In this document: one piece after another, positions 15,949-23,846 of the stretch
Layout: each line of letters opens with the position of its first letter
Numbering within the stretch: the first letter of the stretch is position 1
From: Deltaproteobacteria bacterium HGW-Deltaproteobacteria-19
GTDB taxonomy: Bacteria; Desulfobacterota; Syntrophia; Syntrophales; PHBD01
Length of the DNA stretch: 64,000 bases
Direction of reading: 5' to 3'
NCBI GenBank assembly: GCA_002841865.1
Contig: PHBD01000003.1
Span: forward strand, 60,530-124,529
The notes under the pieces: model-generated
What the model was told of the DNA's origin: nothing
Databases searched by the model: none
Seen by the model: only the letters and a program-made list of their open reading frames with translations
Position numbers and translations under genes: made by a program

Positions 15949-16170
15949 ATGGAACGGGATGTCCGTAAAATCGCAAAGCAATACGATGCCATAGCCGGAG
16001 AATACGCGGAGACCTTTGCCGGCGAACAGGAAAAGAAGCCGAGAGACATGGAGAAACTCCGCCGGTTCACGCGGATTTAAAAAGCTCGATATCATCGAGC
16101 GGGAACCCTGTCCGGACGCGGAGTACCAGAGCCGCAGGGCTTATGTGTTTGCCAAAAAGCCGTCGCGGGT
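15949..16170 (+). pseudogene. SAM-dependent methyltransferase with a central deletion
   Basis: Two coding pieces in different frames are left of one gene. The first, from ATG 15949 to TAA 16080 (43 codons), reads as the start of a class I methyltransferase (RKIAKQYDAIAGEYAETFAG). The second, in the +1-shifted frame from about 16058, reads FKKLDIIEREPCPDAEYQSR then RAYVFAKKP, the typical end of the same family. The central Rossmann part with the SAM motif, normally about 150 residues, is missing, and the junction falls at about 16060-16082 (GGTTCACGCGGATTTAAA). The product would be inactive. Confidence 0.7.
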
Positions 16171-16341
16171 TGCCGGAGTCAGGTCCGGAAACGAGACAAT
16201 GATCCCTGAAATGTATCATTGCAAGACCTGCCCCCATGAAATATCATCCGTCCCATCGATGCTTGAGGAGAAATCCCTCGATTCACGGACCGGCGATCGA
16301 ACGCTTATCCACCGGAATTTCTTTATTGGCAGGAGGGACCC

Positions 16342-16770
16342 ATGTTCCGCTTTCTTATGCCGTTCCTGGTCACGTTCGCACTGACGGCCGGTGCAGTGAT
16401 CTTTATGAGCCTCGTACCCCTGGGTCCCCCGCCCCTGCCCCACACCCTGATTTTTCTCGGCGTCGTCCTGGTGTCTCTGCTGGTGTTCTATCTGAATGCC
16501 CGCTTCATGCTGAAACGCGATCCCGAACAGGAAAGGAGGCTGATCAACGGAACCGTGGCCAAAGCGGAGGTTCTTGCGATAGAAGATACCGGTTTGACAA
16601 TGAATAATGATCCCATGGTTGCATTGACCCTCCACGTCAAGCCTGAATACGGCAGTTCTTTCCAGGTGAAAGCGAATACATTGGTCTCACGTGTCTCCAT
16701 CCCGCGGCCGGGTGATGTGATCAACGTCCGGTTCGATCCGGAGAATCCCCAGAAACTGATTGTGGTTTAG
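16342..16770 (+). CDS. Membrane protein of unknown function (DUF3592-like fold)
   Basis: A 142-residue protein with two membrane segments (about residues 3-25 and 36-52) and a soluble domain of about 75 residues made of alternating strands (GTVAKAEVLAIEDTGL, then VALTLHVKPEY, RPGDVINVRFDPENP). The pattern recalls DUF3592-type or SHOCT-associated membrane proteins in which a small beta domain hangs from two helices. Start ATG 16342 has GGAGGGACC upstream. It is followed 23 bases later by a secreted protein, and may form part of an operon of envelope proteins. No specific function can be assigned. Confidence 0.7.
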   Translation: MFRFLMPFLVTFALTAGAVIFMSLVPLGPPPLPHTLIFLGVVLVSLLVFYLNARFMLKRDPEQERRLINGTVAKAEVLAIEDTGLTMNNDPMVALTLHVKPEYGSSFQVKANTLVSRVSIPRPGDVINVRFDPENPQKLIVV

Positions 16771-16793
16771 CCTTGTCATGAAGGGAGGTTCCG

Positions 16794-17459
16794 ATGAAAA
16801 AATGCGTGCTGTTCGTGATGCTTTTCTTTGTCTTTTCAGTTGCCGGTGCGGAAGCCGCGGGAAAAGATAAAATGATCCCGTTCGATTTTCCCGATCTGAA
16901 ACAGGAAGACGTTTCCAAGAGATACGTAAAGCATCGCTTCAAGGACAGGAAAAATCCGCTTTTCCGATTCGAGATGGCTTTTCCCAAGGACTGGAAAGTC
17001 ATCAACATCAAGGAGCCGGCCGAACTGCCCGAGAACGGCGTCCCCGTCGAGATCGGTGCTTTTCACCGTTACAAAATTCAGGATGATCCCAAAAGCGAGA
17101 TTCTTGCCGGCATCTATGTAATTGCAGTGCGTGTCCCATCGGAATGGTCCGATGTAAAGGCCGTTGACAAAATGGCGGAATACCTGATGAAAAGGCACAG
17201 CTTCCGGGTTCTGCAATTCAAGGAATACAAGCTTTCAAAGACAACGTTGAAAGATATGCTGATCGCATACAGGATTCCGAAGGACAAGACATACTGGTCC
17301 CGAATCACGGGATTCAAGGTCAAGGATGACACCAGGGCCCATCTGTCGGGGAAGAAAGACATCCTGTACCTGGTGCAGTTGAACACATCGGAAAAAGAGT
17401 ACAAAGCGTTTGCGGCAGAGGCATTTTATATGGCCAAAATGTCACTGCGGCCGGAATGA
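16794..17459 (+). CDS. Secreted protein of unknown function (221 aa)
   Basis: The N-terminus has a clear signal peptide (MKKCVLFVMLFFVFSVAGAEA, cleavage likely after residue 21). The mature part is about 200 residues, mixed alpha/beta, with FRFEMAFPKDWKVINIKEP, a pattern resembling proteins with an outer-membrane-lipoprotein-sorting-like or Tat-independent 'PsbP-like' fold (mature domains that read F..P..W.V). ATG 16794 follows GGGAGGTTCC, the same leader style seen before 18131. The stop overlaps the weak upstream start of the next gene. I do not recognise the family. Confidence 0.7.
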   Translation: MKKCVLFVMLFFVFSVAGAEAAGKDKMIPFDFPDLKQEDVSKRYVKHRFKDRKNPLFRFEMAFPKDWKVINIKEPAELPENGVPVEIGAFHRYKIQDDPKSEILAGIYVIAVRVPSEWSDVKAVDKMAEYLMKRHSFRVLQFKEYKLSKTTLKDMLIAYRIPKDKTYWSRITGFKVKDDTRAHLSGKKDILYLVQLNTSEKEYKAFAAEAFYMAKMSLRPE

Positions 17460-17485
17460 AGGAAACGATGAACGGAGGTGATTGT

Positions 17486-17944
17486 ATGCATTTCCCGGGT
17501 GTCAGGTGTTTCAATATCAGGCATGAGGCATTCGCCAGGAGAACACTGAGTCTCGTCATGACGGTTTTCATTCTTTTGGCCGTCGCTCCTCTCTGGGCCG
17601 CATCGACGGCAGACTCAACGGCATCGGCGACCCCGAAAGAAACGATCGCGGACGTGAAAAAGACATTTAACGAGGAGATGAGAAAGGCGAAGAATGCCTT
17701 TGACGATGCAATTCGAATGGCAAAGGAGGATTATCGGAAGGCCGTTATACAGGCGAAAGAAGATATGAAAACTGTCAAGGAATCTTCCGCCGAGAAGGCT
17801 GGAGAAGTCAGGAAAACCAGCCTTGATTCGATAAAGACCGCCAAGGAGAACCTGAAACTGGCTCAGAAATCGGCCCACGAAGAGTGGCTGAAAGCGAAGG
17901 AAGCAGCAAAAAAGAAATATCGGGAAGCTCAGTTACGCAAATGA
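17486..17944 (+). CDS. Secreted coiled-coil protein (152 aa)
   Basis: After a signal sequence (hydrophobic stretch TLSLVMTVFILLAVAPLWA, cleavage after about residue 40) the mature chain is an almost continuous Lys/Glu/Ala-rich coiled coil with about 11-residue periodicity (AKNAFDDAIRMAKEDYRKAV, AKEDMKTVKESSAEKAGE). This recalls apolipoprotein A/E-like or phasin-like helical proteins and may bind lipid surfaces or peptidoglycan, as inference. ATG 17486 is chosen because it lies eight bases after GGAGGTGAT; the longer frame from 17456 has a poorer start. No partner gene is obvious. Confidence 0.7.
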   Translation: MHFPGVRCFNIRHEAFARRTLSLVMTVFILLAVAPLWAASTADSTASATPKETIADVKKTFNEEMRKAKNAFDDAIRMAKEDYRKAVIQAKEDMKTVKESSAEKAGEVRKTSLDSIKTAKENLKLAQKSAHEEWLKAKEAAKKKYREAQLRK

Positions 17945-18130
17945 CGTTGTGTGTTTTTGTCAATGCGAGTATCGTTCAGGACAGTCAATGAGCCCGAGAC
18001 CCATGAAAACAGGGGCCGGCATGAGGGACGCTCCGGCGTTATCCCGGTAGCTTGATGAATCGAGAGCCCGGATCCCCCCTGTCTTTGATGTGAAGCAGGG
18101 AGCGGGTTCATGAAGAAAGGAGGTTCCGAG

Positions 18131-18853
18131 ATGAAGAAGGTTTTTGCTGTGTTGCTGTTTCTGGCATGCGTGATTCTTTTGCCGTCTCCGGCCATGGCGG
18201 AGGTGGATGTCAAGGTCCGCATCAATATTCCGATGCCTCCGCCCATTGTCTTTCCGGCGCCGCCGGAGGTGGTCGTGATACCGGAAACATATGTCTATGC
18301 CGTTCCCGACGTCCAGGAGGAAATCTTTTTCTTCAACGGCTGGTGGTGGCGTCCGTGGGAAGGACGCTGGTATCGCTCGCGTAACTATGACAGAGGTTGG
18401 GCTTACATCGAGCGCGCGCCGGTCTTTTACAAGCGTGTGCCGCCCGGGTGGCGAAACGATTATCGTGACCGTCGCTGGAAAGGGCAGGAATGGGAACAGC
18501 GCCGCATCCCACACCGCGATATGGAGAAGAACTGGCAGGGATGGCAAAGAGGAAAACACTGGCAAAAACAAAATAACTGGGGCGTGAAGAGGGCGGGGGC
18601 CGGACCTGAGGCCCGGAAACAGACACCAAAGCGCGGTCAGCCGCAGCAGTACAGGGACGATCGCCAGGGACCGCCGGCAAAGGCACAGGGAGCGGGACCG
18701 CAGCCGCGGCAGGTTCAGCAGAACCAGGAGCGGCGGGATAGAGACTTGGATGCGGATAAGGGCAGAGGCAAGGGAAGAAACAGCGACAGGAATCGAGGTC
18801 GTGACAAAGATCGCGACGATGATCGTGATCGGGACAGGAATGGCCGAAGATAA
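18131..18853 (+). CDS. Secreted Trp-rich / Arg-Asp-rich protein of unknown function (240 aa)
   Basis: A signal peptide (MKKVFAVLLFLACVILLPSP, cleaved after AMA) precedes a proline-rich segment, then a domain with WWWRPWEGRWYRSRNYDRGW, a pattern seen in periplasmic proteins of several proteobacteria, and finally a C-terminal tail of about 90 residues that is highly polar with RDRDDDRDRD repeats. The tail would be intrinsically disordered and may bind nucleotides or envelope polymers. AGGAGGTTCCGAG precedes ATG 18131. A strong terminator follows directly. It is single-gene or the last of the 16.3-18.9 kb set. Confidence 0.65.
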   Translation: MKKVFAVLLFLACVILLPSPAMAEVDVKVRINIPMPPPIVFPAPPEVVVIPETYVYAVPDVQEEIFFFNGWWWRPWEGRWYRSRNYDRGWAYIERAPVFYKRVPPGWRNDYRDRRWKGQEWEQRRIPHRDMEKNWQGWQRGKHWQKQNNWGVKRAGAGPEARKQTPKRGQPQQYRDDRQGPPAKAQGAGPQPRQVQQNQERRDRDLDADKGRGKGRNSDRNRGRDKDRDDDRDRDRNGRR

Positions 18854-18873
18854 TTCCGGTCCATAGAATCAGC

Positions 18874-18918
18874 AAAAGGCAGCCCTTGCTTTCTTTGCAG
18901 GGGCTGCCTTTTATTATT
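18874..18918 (+). terminator. Intrinsic terminator
   Basis: AAAAGGCAGCCC and GGGCTGCCTTTT form a perfect 12-base stem around a 15-base loop, followed by TTATTATT. It closes the secreted-protein gene at 18853. Confidence 0.85.
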
Positions 18919-18944
18919 ACCCCCGGTTGGAATGGGTGTCCTTC

Positions 18945-19775
18945 ATGAATAAGAAGAAAGCAATCTCGTTCTTGATTATCGCCGCCGTTGTTGCCGTTCT
19001 TGCCGTTCTTGCCTACCTGCTCCTGTTCGGAAAGCTGTTTCCGCACTCTCCGATTGTGCTTGGTTTTGAAAAGCATGAACTTCAACGTGTGGTCGTTTAT
19101 GTAGAGAAAGGAGCAATGTTCAACAGATTTCAAGAAATCGATTCCTACATTCCCATGGTGGAGAATTTTCATACGCTCACGTTCAGGAAGAAACCGAGGA
19201 TATTTCTATTCGGAAGCAGGAAGACATACGCCGATCGGTCCCTGTCAAAAGCCCGGTTCTGCGCTTTTTATAATGGCGATATTGTAGTCTCTCCTTGGGC
19301 TCAGAAAGAGGCGTCGGAAGGATTGATTTCCATGGAAATATACCTGAGGCATGAATTGTCCCACTCTTTGATTTACCAGCATGCAGGCATCCTGAATGCC
19401 TTCCGGTATCCGGACTGGCTGCTCGAAGGCATCGCCGTTTACAGCGCAAATCAGATGGGAACGTCCTGGTATCCCTCAAAAGAGCAGACATATTCCTATA
19501 TTCGCAACGGTGATTTCATGCCGCCCCGATTTTATAAAACAAAGAAAGAAGATCAGATAAATATTGTTGCACGGCCCAGAACCCCATTCATGTATTGCGA
19601 ATTCGCCTGCATCGTCGATTATCTAGTAAACAGGTACGGCAAGGATAAATTCCTGGCATACATGAAAGAACTCTTGAGCGGCGGCAATCACGATGACGTG
19701 TTCAAAACGATTTATGGTATTGATTTTGATCAATGTATTCGAGATTTCAAGAAATCGGTGATGCAGCAGCCATAG
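18945..19775 (+). CDS. Membrane-anchored zinc metallopeptidase (peptidase MA-like)
   Basis: A 276-residue protein with a single N-terminal transmembrane anchor (about residues 7-29) and an extracytoplasmic gluzincin-type catalytic domain: HELSH at 136-140 (zinc ligands His136, His140, catalytic Glu137) and a third ligand Glu161 in WLLEGIAVYS. This spacing and the E-G-[IL]-A pattern are seen in peptidase MA-type metallohydrolases. ATG 18945 is preferred because the frame from 18927 adds only six residues and neither start has a strong ribosome binding site. It stands alone, and the substrate is unknown. Confidence 0.75.
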   Translation: MNKKKAISFLIIAAVVAVLAVLAYLLLFGKLFPHSPIVLGFEKHELQRVVVYVEKGAMFNRFQEIDSYIPMVENFHTLTFRKKPRIFLFGSRKTYADRSLSKARFCAFYNGDIVVSPWAQKEASEGLISMEIYLRHELSHSLIYQHAGILNAFRYPDWLLEGIAVYSANQMGTSWYPSKEQTYSYIRNGDFMPPRFYKTKKEDQINIVARPRTPFMYCEFACIVDYLVNRYGKDKFLAYMKELLSGGNHDDVFKTIYGIDFDQCIRDFKKSVMQQP

Positions 19776-19922
19776 CGGCAGAAATGATATAACATCATAT
19801 TTTATAAGGGCGATTCCCCATCATGCCAGCCTTTCTTCGCCGGACAATCAAAAAATCCGAACGAGACAGATCTTCTGCAAGATAGACTCGGAACCGAATA
19901 CCGTTTTCCAGCATCCTTAATT

Positions 19923-19951
19923 AATCCCAAGCTGGTTATGTTCTATATAAT
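19923..19951 (+). promoter_or_regulatory. Possible promoter of the diguanylate cyclase
   Basis: The AT-rich stretch before the cyclase contains a perfect TATAAT at 19946-19951, about 60 bases upstream of the start. The -35 region is poor (near AATCCC), so it may depend on an extended -10 or an activator. Confidence 0.35.
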
Positions 19952-20012
19952 ATGCTAATGGAAGCTCCCTCGCTGATCGGAATGATGGGAAATCGCTGAC
20001 AGGACCGGCTCC

Positions 20013-21590
20013 ATGCCTTCACAGTATATTGAAAAAATCAAAAGGTTCGTTAAGAAAAATCCCGAAAGATCCCATTATCACGACGAGTACATGAAGTACC
20101 TGAACGGGCAGGCAAGGGGATTGCAGCGTTCCGCCGCCCTGCTCGCCATGGTCTCCTGGCTCCACTTCGGCTTTTTCCTGGATCCGGAACTTCATCCCGA
20201 ATTCCCCGAATTGCTTTATTTCCGGCTTGGACTGAGCGCCGTCGGCCTGATCGTCTTCGCCGCCACGTTTTACAAAAGGACCCGGGGAAAGGGTCTCGGC
20301 CTGCTCCACGTAATGCTGGCGTACCTGCTCTTCAGTTGCGCCTACTTTACGGGGAGGATTGCCGACGACCCGAGCTACATCGCGGGTTTCATGCTCGTCA
20401 TTGCCATTGCCACGTTCATGCCTTCGCGGCTGATCGTTCTGTATCGATATTACATGCTTTCCATTATCATCTTCGTGGGCGCCATTCTGATCTACAGGCC
20501 GGATATCAGCTCCTACGCAGTCCATTACTCCATGAACAACCTCGTCATCGCGTACATGTTTGCCGCCGTAACGGCATTCATGTTCGAACGCTACCGATTC
20601 AACATGTTCCTGAACCAGCACCGAATCACCCGGACAAACAGGAACCTCCTGCATGAAATCGCCGAGCGTGAGCAGGCCGAGGAGGCACTTCGGGAAAGCG
20701 AGGAGCGGTACCGGACGCTCGTTGAACAGGCGAGCGAGATCATCATCCGGACGGACGGCAATGGAAACATAACCTTCGTGAATCCGGCCGGTTTTTCGGT
20801 TACGGGATACGAAGAAAAGGAACTCGTCGGGAAGCAGTACCTGGACTTTATCCATTCCGATGAGCGGGATGCCGTCGACAGGTTCTTCGGCCGCCAGTTC
20901 GTCAAGAAGCTGCACAAAACCTATCTCGAATACCCCCTGAGAACCAAGCAGGGAAACAAGGTGTGGCTCGGACAGAACACCCAGCTGATCCTGAAGGACG
21001 GCCAGGCGGCGGGCTTTCAGGCCGTGGCCCGCGATCTCACGGATCACAAGAAGATGGAGGCGGAGATCCTGACCCTTTCGATCACGGATCAGTTGACGAG
21101 CCTGCATAACAGGAGGGGATTCCTGTCTCTCGCGGGACACCAGTTGAAAGTGGCCGAACGGGACAAGAATAAAATGCTGCTGCTCTTTGCGGACCTGGAC
21201 TGCCTGAAATGGATCAACGATACGTACGGCCACGAGGAAGGAGACAAAGCGCTCATGGAAGCGGCGGCCATATTCAGGGAGACGTTCCGGACCTCCGACA
21301 TCGTCGCCCGCCTGGGAGGTGACGAATTTGCCGCCCTTGTCGTGGACATAACCGAGTCTGATTCCGAGATCATCACCGCCCGGCTGCAGACCCTGATCGA
21401 TGCGAGAAACAGGCAGGAGGACCGTAAATACAACCTTTCCATCAGCGTGGGCTGCTCATACTATGATCCGGAACACCCCTGCACGATCGACGAACTCATC
21501 GCCTCTGCAGACAAGCTGATGTACGAGCAGAAACAGAGCAAGAAGTGCCATCTCCTGGAAAGGGATTCGGCTGCAATCGGCAGTCGATAA
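20013..21590 (+). CDS. Membrane PAS-GGDEF diguanylate cyclase
   Basis: A 525-residue membrane sensor that would make c-di-GMP from GTP. The N-terminal 200 residues hold five to six transmembrane helices in a 7TM-like layout, followed by a linker coil, a PAS domain at about 225-345 and a GGDEF domain (about 355-515). The active-site GGDEF is intact at 435-439 and an RxxD inhibitory site (Arg426-Asp429) lies exactly five residues before it, so the enzyme is expected to be active and product-inhibited. No EAL or HD-GYP domain is fused. It may antagonise the HD-GYP phosphodiesterase at 45.6-46.7 kb. Confidence 0.9.
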   Translation: MPSQYIEKIKRFVKKNPERSHYHDEYMKYLNGQARGLQRSAALLAMVSWLHFGFFLDPELHPEFPELLYFRLGLSAVGLIVFAATFYKRTRGKGLGLLHVMLAYLLFSCAYFTGRIADDPSYIAGFMLVIAIATFMPSRLIVLYRYYMLSIIIFVGAILIYRPDISSYAVHYSMNNLVIAYMFAAVTAFMFERYRFNMFLNQHRITRTNRNLLHEIAEREQAEEALRESEERYRTLVEQASEIIIRTDGNGNITFVNPAGFSVTGYEEKELVGKQYLDFIHSDERDAVDRFFGRQFVKKLHKTYLEYPLRTKQGNKVWLGQNTQLILKDGQAAGFQAVARDLTDHKKMEAEILTLSITDQLTSLHNRRGFLSLAGHQLKVAERDKNKMLLLFADLDCLKWINDTYGHEEGDKALMEAAAIFRETFRTSDIVARLGGDEFAALVVDITESDSEIITARLQTLIDARNRQEDRKYNLSISVGCSYYDPEHPCTIDELIASADKLMYEQKQSKKCHLLERDSAAIGSR

Positions 21591-21654
21591 CATTCAACGA
21601 CTCCACTCTCACCTTCCCGCCGCTCACCTCAAATCCGCACAGCGGTCCGGCCTG

Positions 21655-22128
21655 CTATTTTTGCGAGTTCCCGTTTTTCAAATGCCTGGTCAGAAAGCTG
21701 TCAAGTTGATTGACAAAGGCCTGGCAGTCTTTCCTGCCGTACATCGAGGGACCGCCCGTCATCAGGCCGCCGTCTCTAAGCTCGTACAGCAGGTCGCGCG
21801 TTGCCAGCCTGTCCTTGATGTTGTCCTCCGTATAAAGCTTGCCTCTGTAGTTGAGCGCAAAGGCGCCCTTGGCAACCACCCGGTCGGCAAGCGGGATATC
21901 GGCAGTGATCACCAGGTCTCCCGGCTGTGCCATCTCAACGATTCGATTGTCGGCAAGATCGGGGCCTTCAGGGACAATAACGCTCGATAGAATGACCGAC
22001 GGTTCGTATCGGACAGGCTTATTGGCAACGAAAACCACGGGAACCTGGAGGCGCAGGGCGGCCCTGATCAGCAGATCTTTGGCTGCATTCGGAAATCCGT
22101 CCGCATCGACATAGATCCGCATCGTCAT
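21655..22128 (-). CDS. yaiI: YaiI/YqxD family protein (DUF188)
   Basis: A 157-residue member of DUF188 (YaiI/YqxD), a PIN-domain-like fold with an N-terminal IYVDADGFPNAAKDLL acidic motif and TADIPLADRVV in the middle; the conserved acids suggest a metal-dependent nuclease, though no activity is established. Length and motif order match the family. Its start overlaps the stop of the upstream ywbE-like gene by ATGA, so the two are translationally coupled. It converges with the diguanylate cyclase gene. Confidence 0.9.
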   Translation of the reverse strand: MTMRIYVDADGFPNAAKDLLIRAALRLQVPVVFVANKPVRYEPSVILSSVIVPEGPDLADNRIVEMAQPGDLVITADIPLADRVVAKGAFALNYRGKLYTEDNIKDRLATRDLLYELRDGGLMTGGPSMYGRKDCQAFVNQLDSFLTRHLKNGNSQK

Positions 22129-22322
22129 GCATCCAGGATCTCTTTGACGCGGCCGACAATGCCGCTTTGCAGGCGCACCTTGATGCCGTGGGGGTGACTG
22201 GGCGAGCTGGTGAGGATATCCCGGACGATGCCTTCGGTCAGCCTGCCGCTCGACTGGTCCGGCTTCTGGACCACCTTCACCCGCAGCCCGGGTCTGATAT
22301 CCGATCTTCTGTTTCCGTTCAT
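22125..22322 (-). CDS. ywbE: YwbE family protein
   Basis: A 65-residue protein matching YwbE across its length: RRSDIRPGLRVKVVQKPDQ, then GIVRDILTSSPSHPHGIKV and a VGRVKEI end. The family is small, beta-rich and of unknown function. ATG 22322 gives the usual length; the frame extends to 22352, giving ten extra residues not seen in the family. It overlaps yaiI by four bases, suggesting they are co-transcribed. Confidence 0.85.
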   Translation of the reverse strand: MNGNRRSDIRPGLRVKVVQKPDQSSGRLTEGIVRDILTSSPSHPHGIKVRLQSGIVGRVKEILDA

Positions 22323-22352
22323 GTCTGTTTTATCATGCGATATTCCAAGCAA

Positions 22353-22717
22353 TGAGCACCCTGTAATCGTTCAATTATCCCGTATTTTACCGGTTGAGTT
22401 GTGATCCTTGTTAACACAAATACCCTTTGGAAACATTACTATTTTCATCCATTTTCCTATATTATTTCTTTCCATTTCCATTGAATGGATGTAGGACCGT
22501 ACAGAACTTCTGAAAATGCCGTCCAGGTATATTCATTGTCATGGCGCCGCCGAGAGCACATCACGATAAAGTTCAGGTACGACAACCACTCCCACTGCTG
22601 ATTCTACTGTGTTCATGCAACATCCTTTGTGTCTCCGAGAGAGCAGCCGAAAAAATCGAAAATTCGATGCGAGACGTACGAGCAAACGCCGGATTCAATT
22701 CATAGGAGGACCATCTC
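22353..22717. other. AT-rich intergenic region
   Basis: No convincing gene is visible on either strand in these 365 bases. The segment at about 22380-22490 is markedly AT-rich, and a near-perfect palindrome TCCATTGAATGGA lies at 22477-22489. It probably holds divergent promoters for ywbE and the 22718 gene. TAGGAGGACCATCTC just before 22718 is a ribosome binding site. Confidence 0.4.
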
Positions 22718-23089
22718 ATGCAGCCGAAACTTCGTACAACGGTAGCCTTCATTGCAGGGCGCATTATCACGGGCCTGGACAAGTTATCCATCTACGATCA
22801 TTTCCAGTCCAAGTCCGTAAGTTTTGAGGCCACTCTGAGCCCAAAATACGTCAAGGTATTTAATGACGACAGGGGGTGTTATACGGCCGGACCGGGAGAA
22901 GAGAATGTTTTCGATCTATATGATTTCGGTCACGGACATTGTATCGAATTGGAAATAAACGGAAACAAGTTCAAAGGGTATGATGAGCTGGCCCCTTGTC
23001 ATTTCAACGGCGAGGTGAACGGAGACGAGATTTCCTTTTATGATGACGGTGAGGCAAAGACGTTTCAATTCAGTTTCAAAGAGCCATAA
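22718..23089 (+). CDS. Small protein of unknown function (123 aa)
   Basis: A 123-residue protein with no signal peptide or membrane segment, beta-rich and acidic with the paired motifs CYTAGPGEENVFDLYDFGHG and FNGEVNGDEISFYDDGE. GGAGG seven bases before the ATG supports the start. It may be a small stand-alone beta-domain. Base composition here is lower in GC than the neighbouring host genes, together with the next small gene, hinting at a mobile insertion. I do not recognise the family. Confidence 0.6.
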   Translation: MQPKLRTTVAFIAGRIITGLDKLSIYDHFQSKSVSFEATLSPKYVKVFNDDRGCYTAGPGEENVFDLYDFGHGHCIELEINGNKFKGYDELAPCHFNGEVNGDEISFYDDGEAKTFQFSFKEP

Positions 23090-23184
23090 TTGGGGGCCTC
23101 ATAATATTCAAAAAAGATAAAGCAGAGAAAGAAGGTCCTTGGGAAAAACTCTTTCTCAAAAGACTCGATATTGAGTCGAATAAT

Positions 23185-23394
23185 ATGCTAAACAATCATG
23201 CTTTAAGAACGGTAGGGAAATTTTTCTTGTCGCTAAATGTACTGATTGGACAGGTTTTCATTTTTCTTTATTTTTTAATCGTGGAAAATATCGCTGCGAC
23301 AAGTGAAATCTATGTTGTTCTGTTGTGCATAATAGGATTTACTTTTGTATCCTGTCTCTATAGGGCATGTTCAGCAAAGAAGGTCATGCCATGA
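23185..23394 (+). CDS. Small two-helix membrane protein (69 aa or longer)
   Basis: The ATG-started frame gives 69 residues with two transmembrane helices (about 12-34 and 41-62). The same frame is open upstream to about 23086, coding for a plausible charged N-terminus (FKKDKAEKEGPWEKLFLKRL) that would make a more natural protein of about 100 residues; but no ATG, GTG or TTG start is found there, only ATT at 23089 or ATA codons, close to a GGGGG run. Either a rare start codon is used or this is a truncated gene. Function unknown. Confidence 0.5.
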   Translation: MLNNHALRTVGKFFLSLNVLIGQVFIFLYFLIVENIAATSEIYVVLLCIIGFTFVSCLYRACSAKKVMP

Positions 23395-23461
23395 TAAAGG
23401 TTCATTCATTTACCAACCTGTCATCAGGAATTTAACACATTAAATGAAGGGGGGAGCAGAC

Positions 23462-23755
23462 ATGAAGCGTATTGTTCTATTAGCAGCATTGTTGATTATG
23501 GCGGGTTTGTTTTCCACGGTCATCGCGGCCGGACCACCGGAGACGAAAGCCAGGAACGCTTTCAAGATGATCCAGTCGCAGGCGGATGCAAACAAGGACG
23601 GGAAGCTTTCTACAGCGGAATGTATGGCCATTTACAAAGATAAAGAGTTGGCAAAGAAGAACTGCACCTTCTGGGATGCCAATAAGGACGGCTTCATCAC
23701 CGAGGACGAGTACGTGAAACAGGGGGCGAATATCGGCAACAGGAAAAGACGCTGA
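23462..23755 (+). CDS. Secreted EF-hand protein
   Basis: A 97-residue secreted protein: signal peptide MKRIVLLAALLIMAGLFSTV (cleaved after about residue 22) and two EF-hand loops, DANKDGKLSTAE (about residues 44-55) and DANKDGFITEDE (about residues 70-81), each with Asp at positions 1, 3 and 5 and acidic position 12. It should bind two calcium ions in the periplasm or outside the cell. GGGGGGAGCAGAC precedes ATG 23462. It converges with the exporter operon. The role of such bacterial calmodulin-like proteins is not settled. Confidence 0.85.
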   Translation: MKRIVLLAALLIMAGLFSTVIAAGPPETKARNAFKMIQSQADANKDGKLSTAECMAIYKDKELAKKNCTFWDANKDGFITEDEYVKQGANIGNRKRR

Positions 23756-23846
23756 CGTGTCCCGGATTGCACAAAGGCGAAGTAATCACGCGCAAGCTAT
23801 CACTGCAGCAAATATTGCCATGAAGCTGCAGGCAGTATACCCCTCC

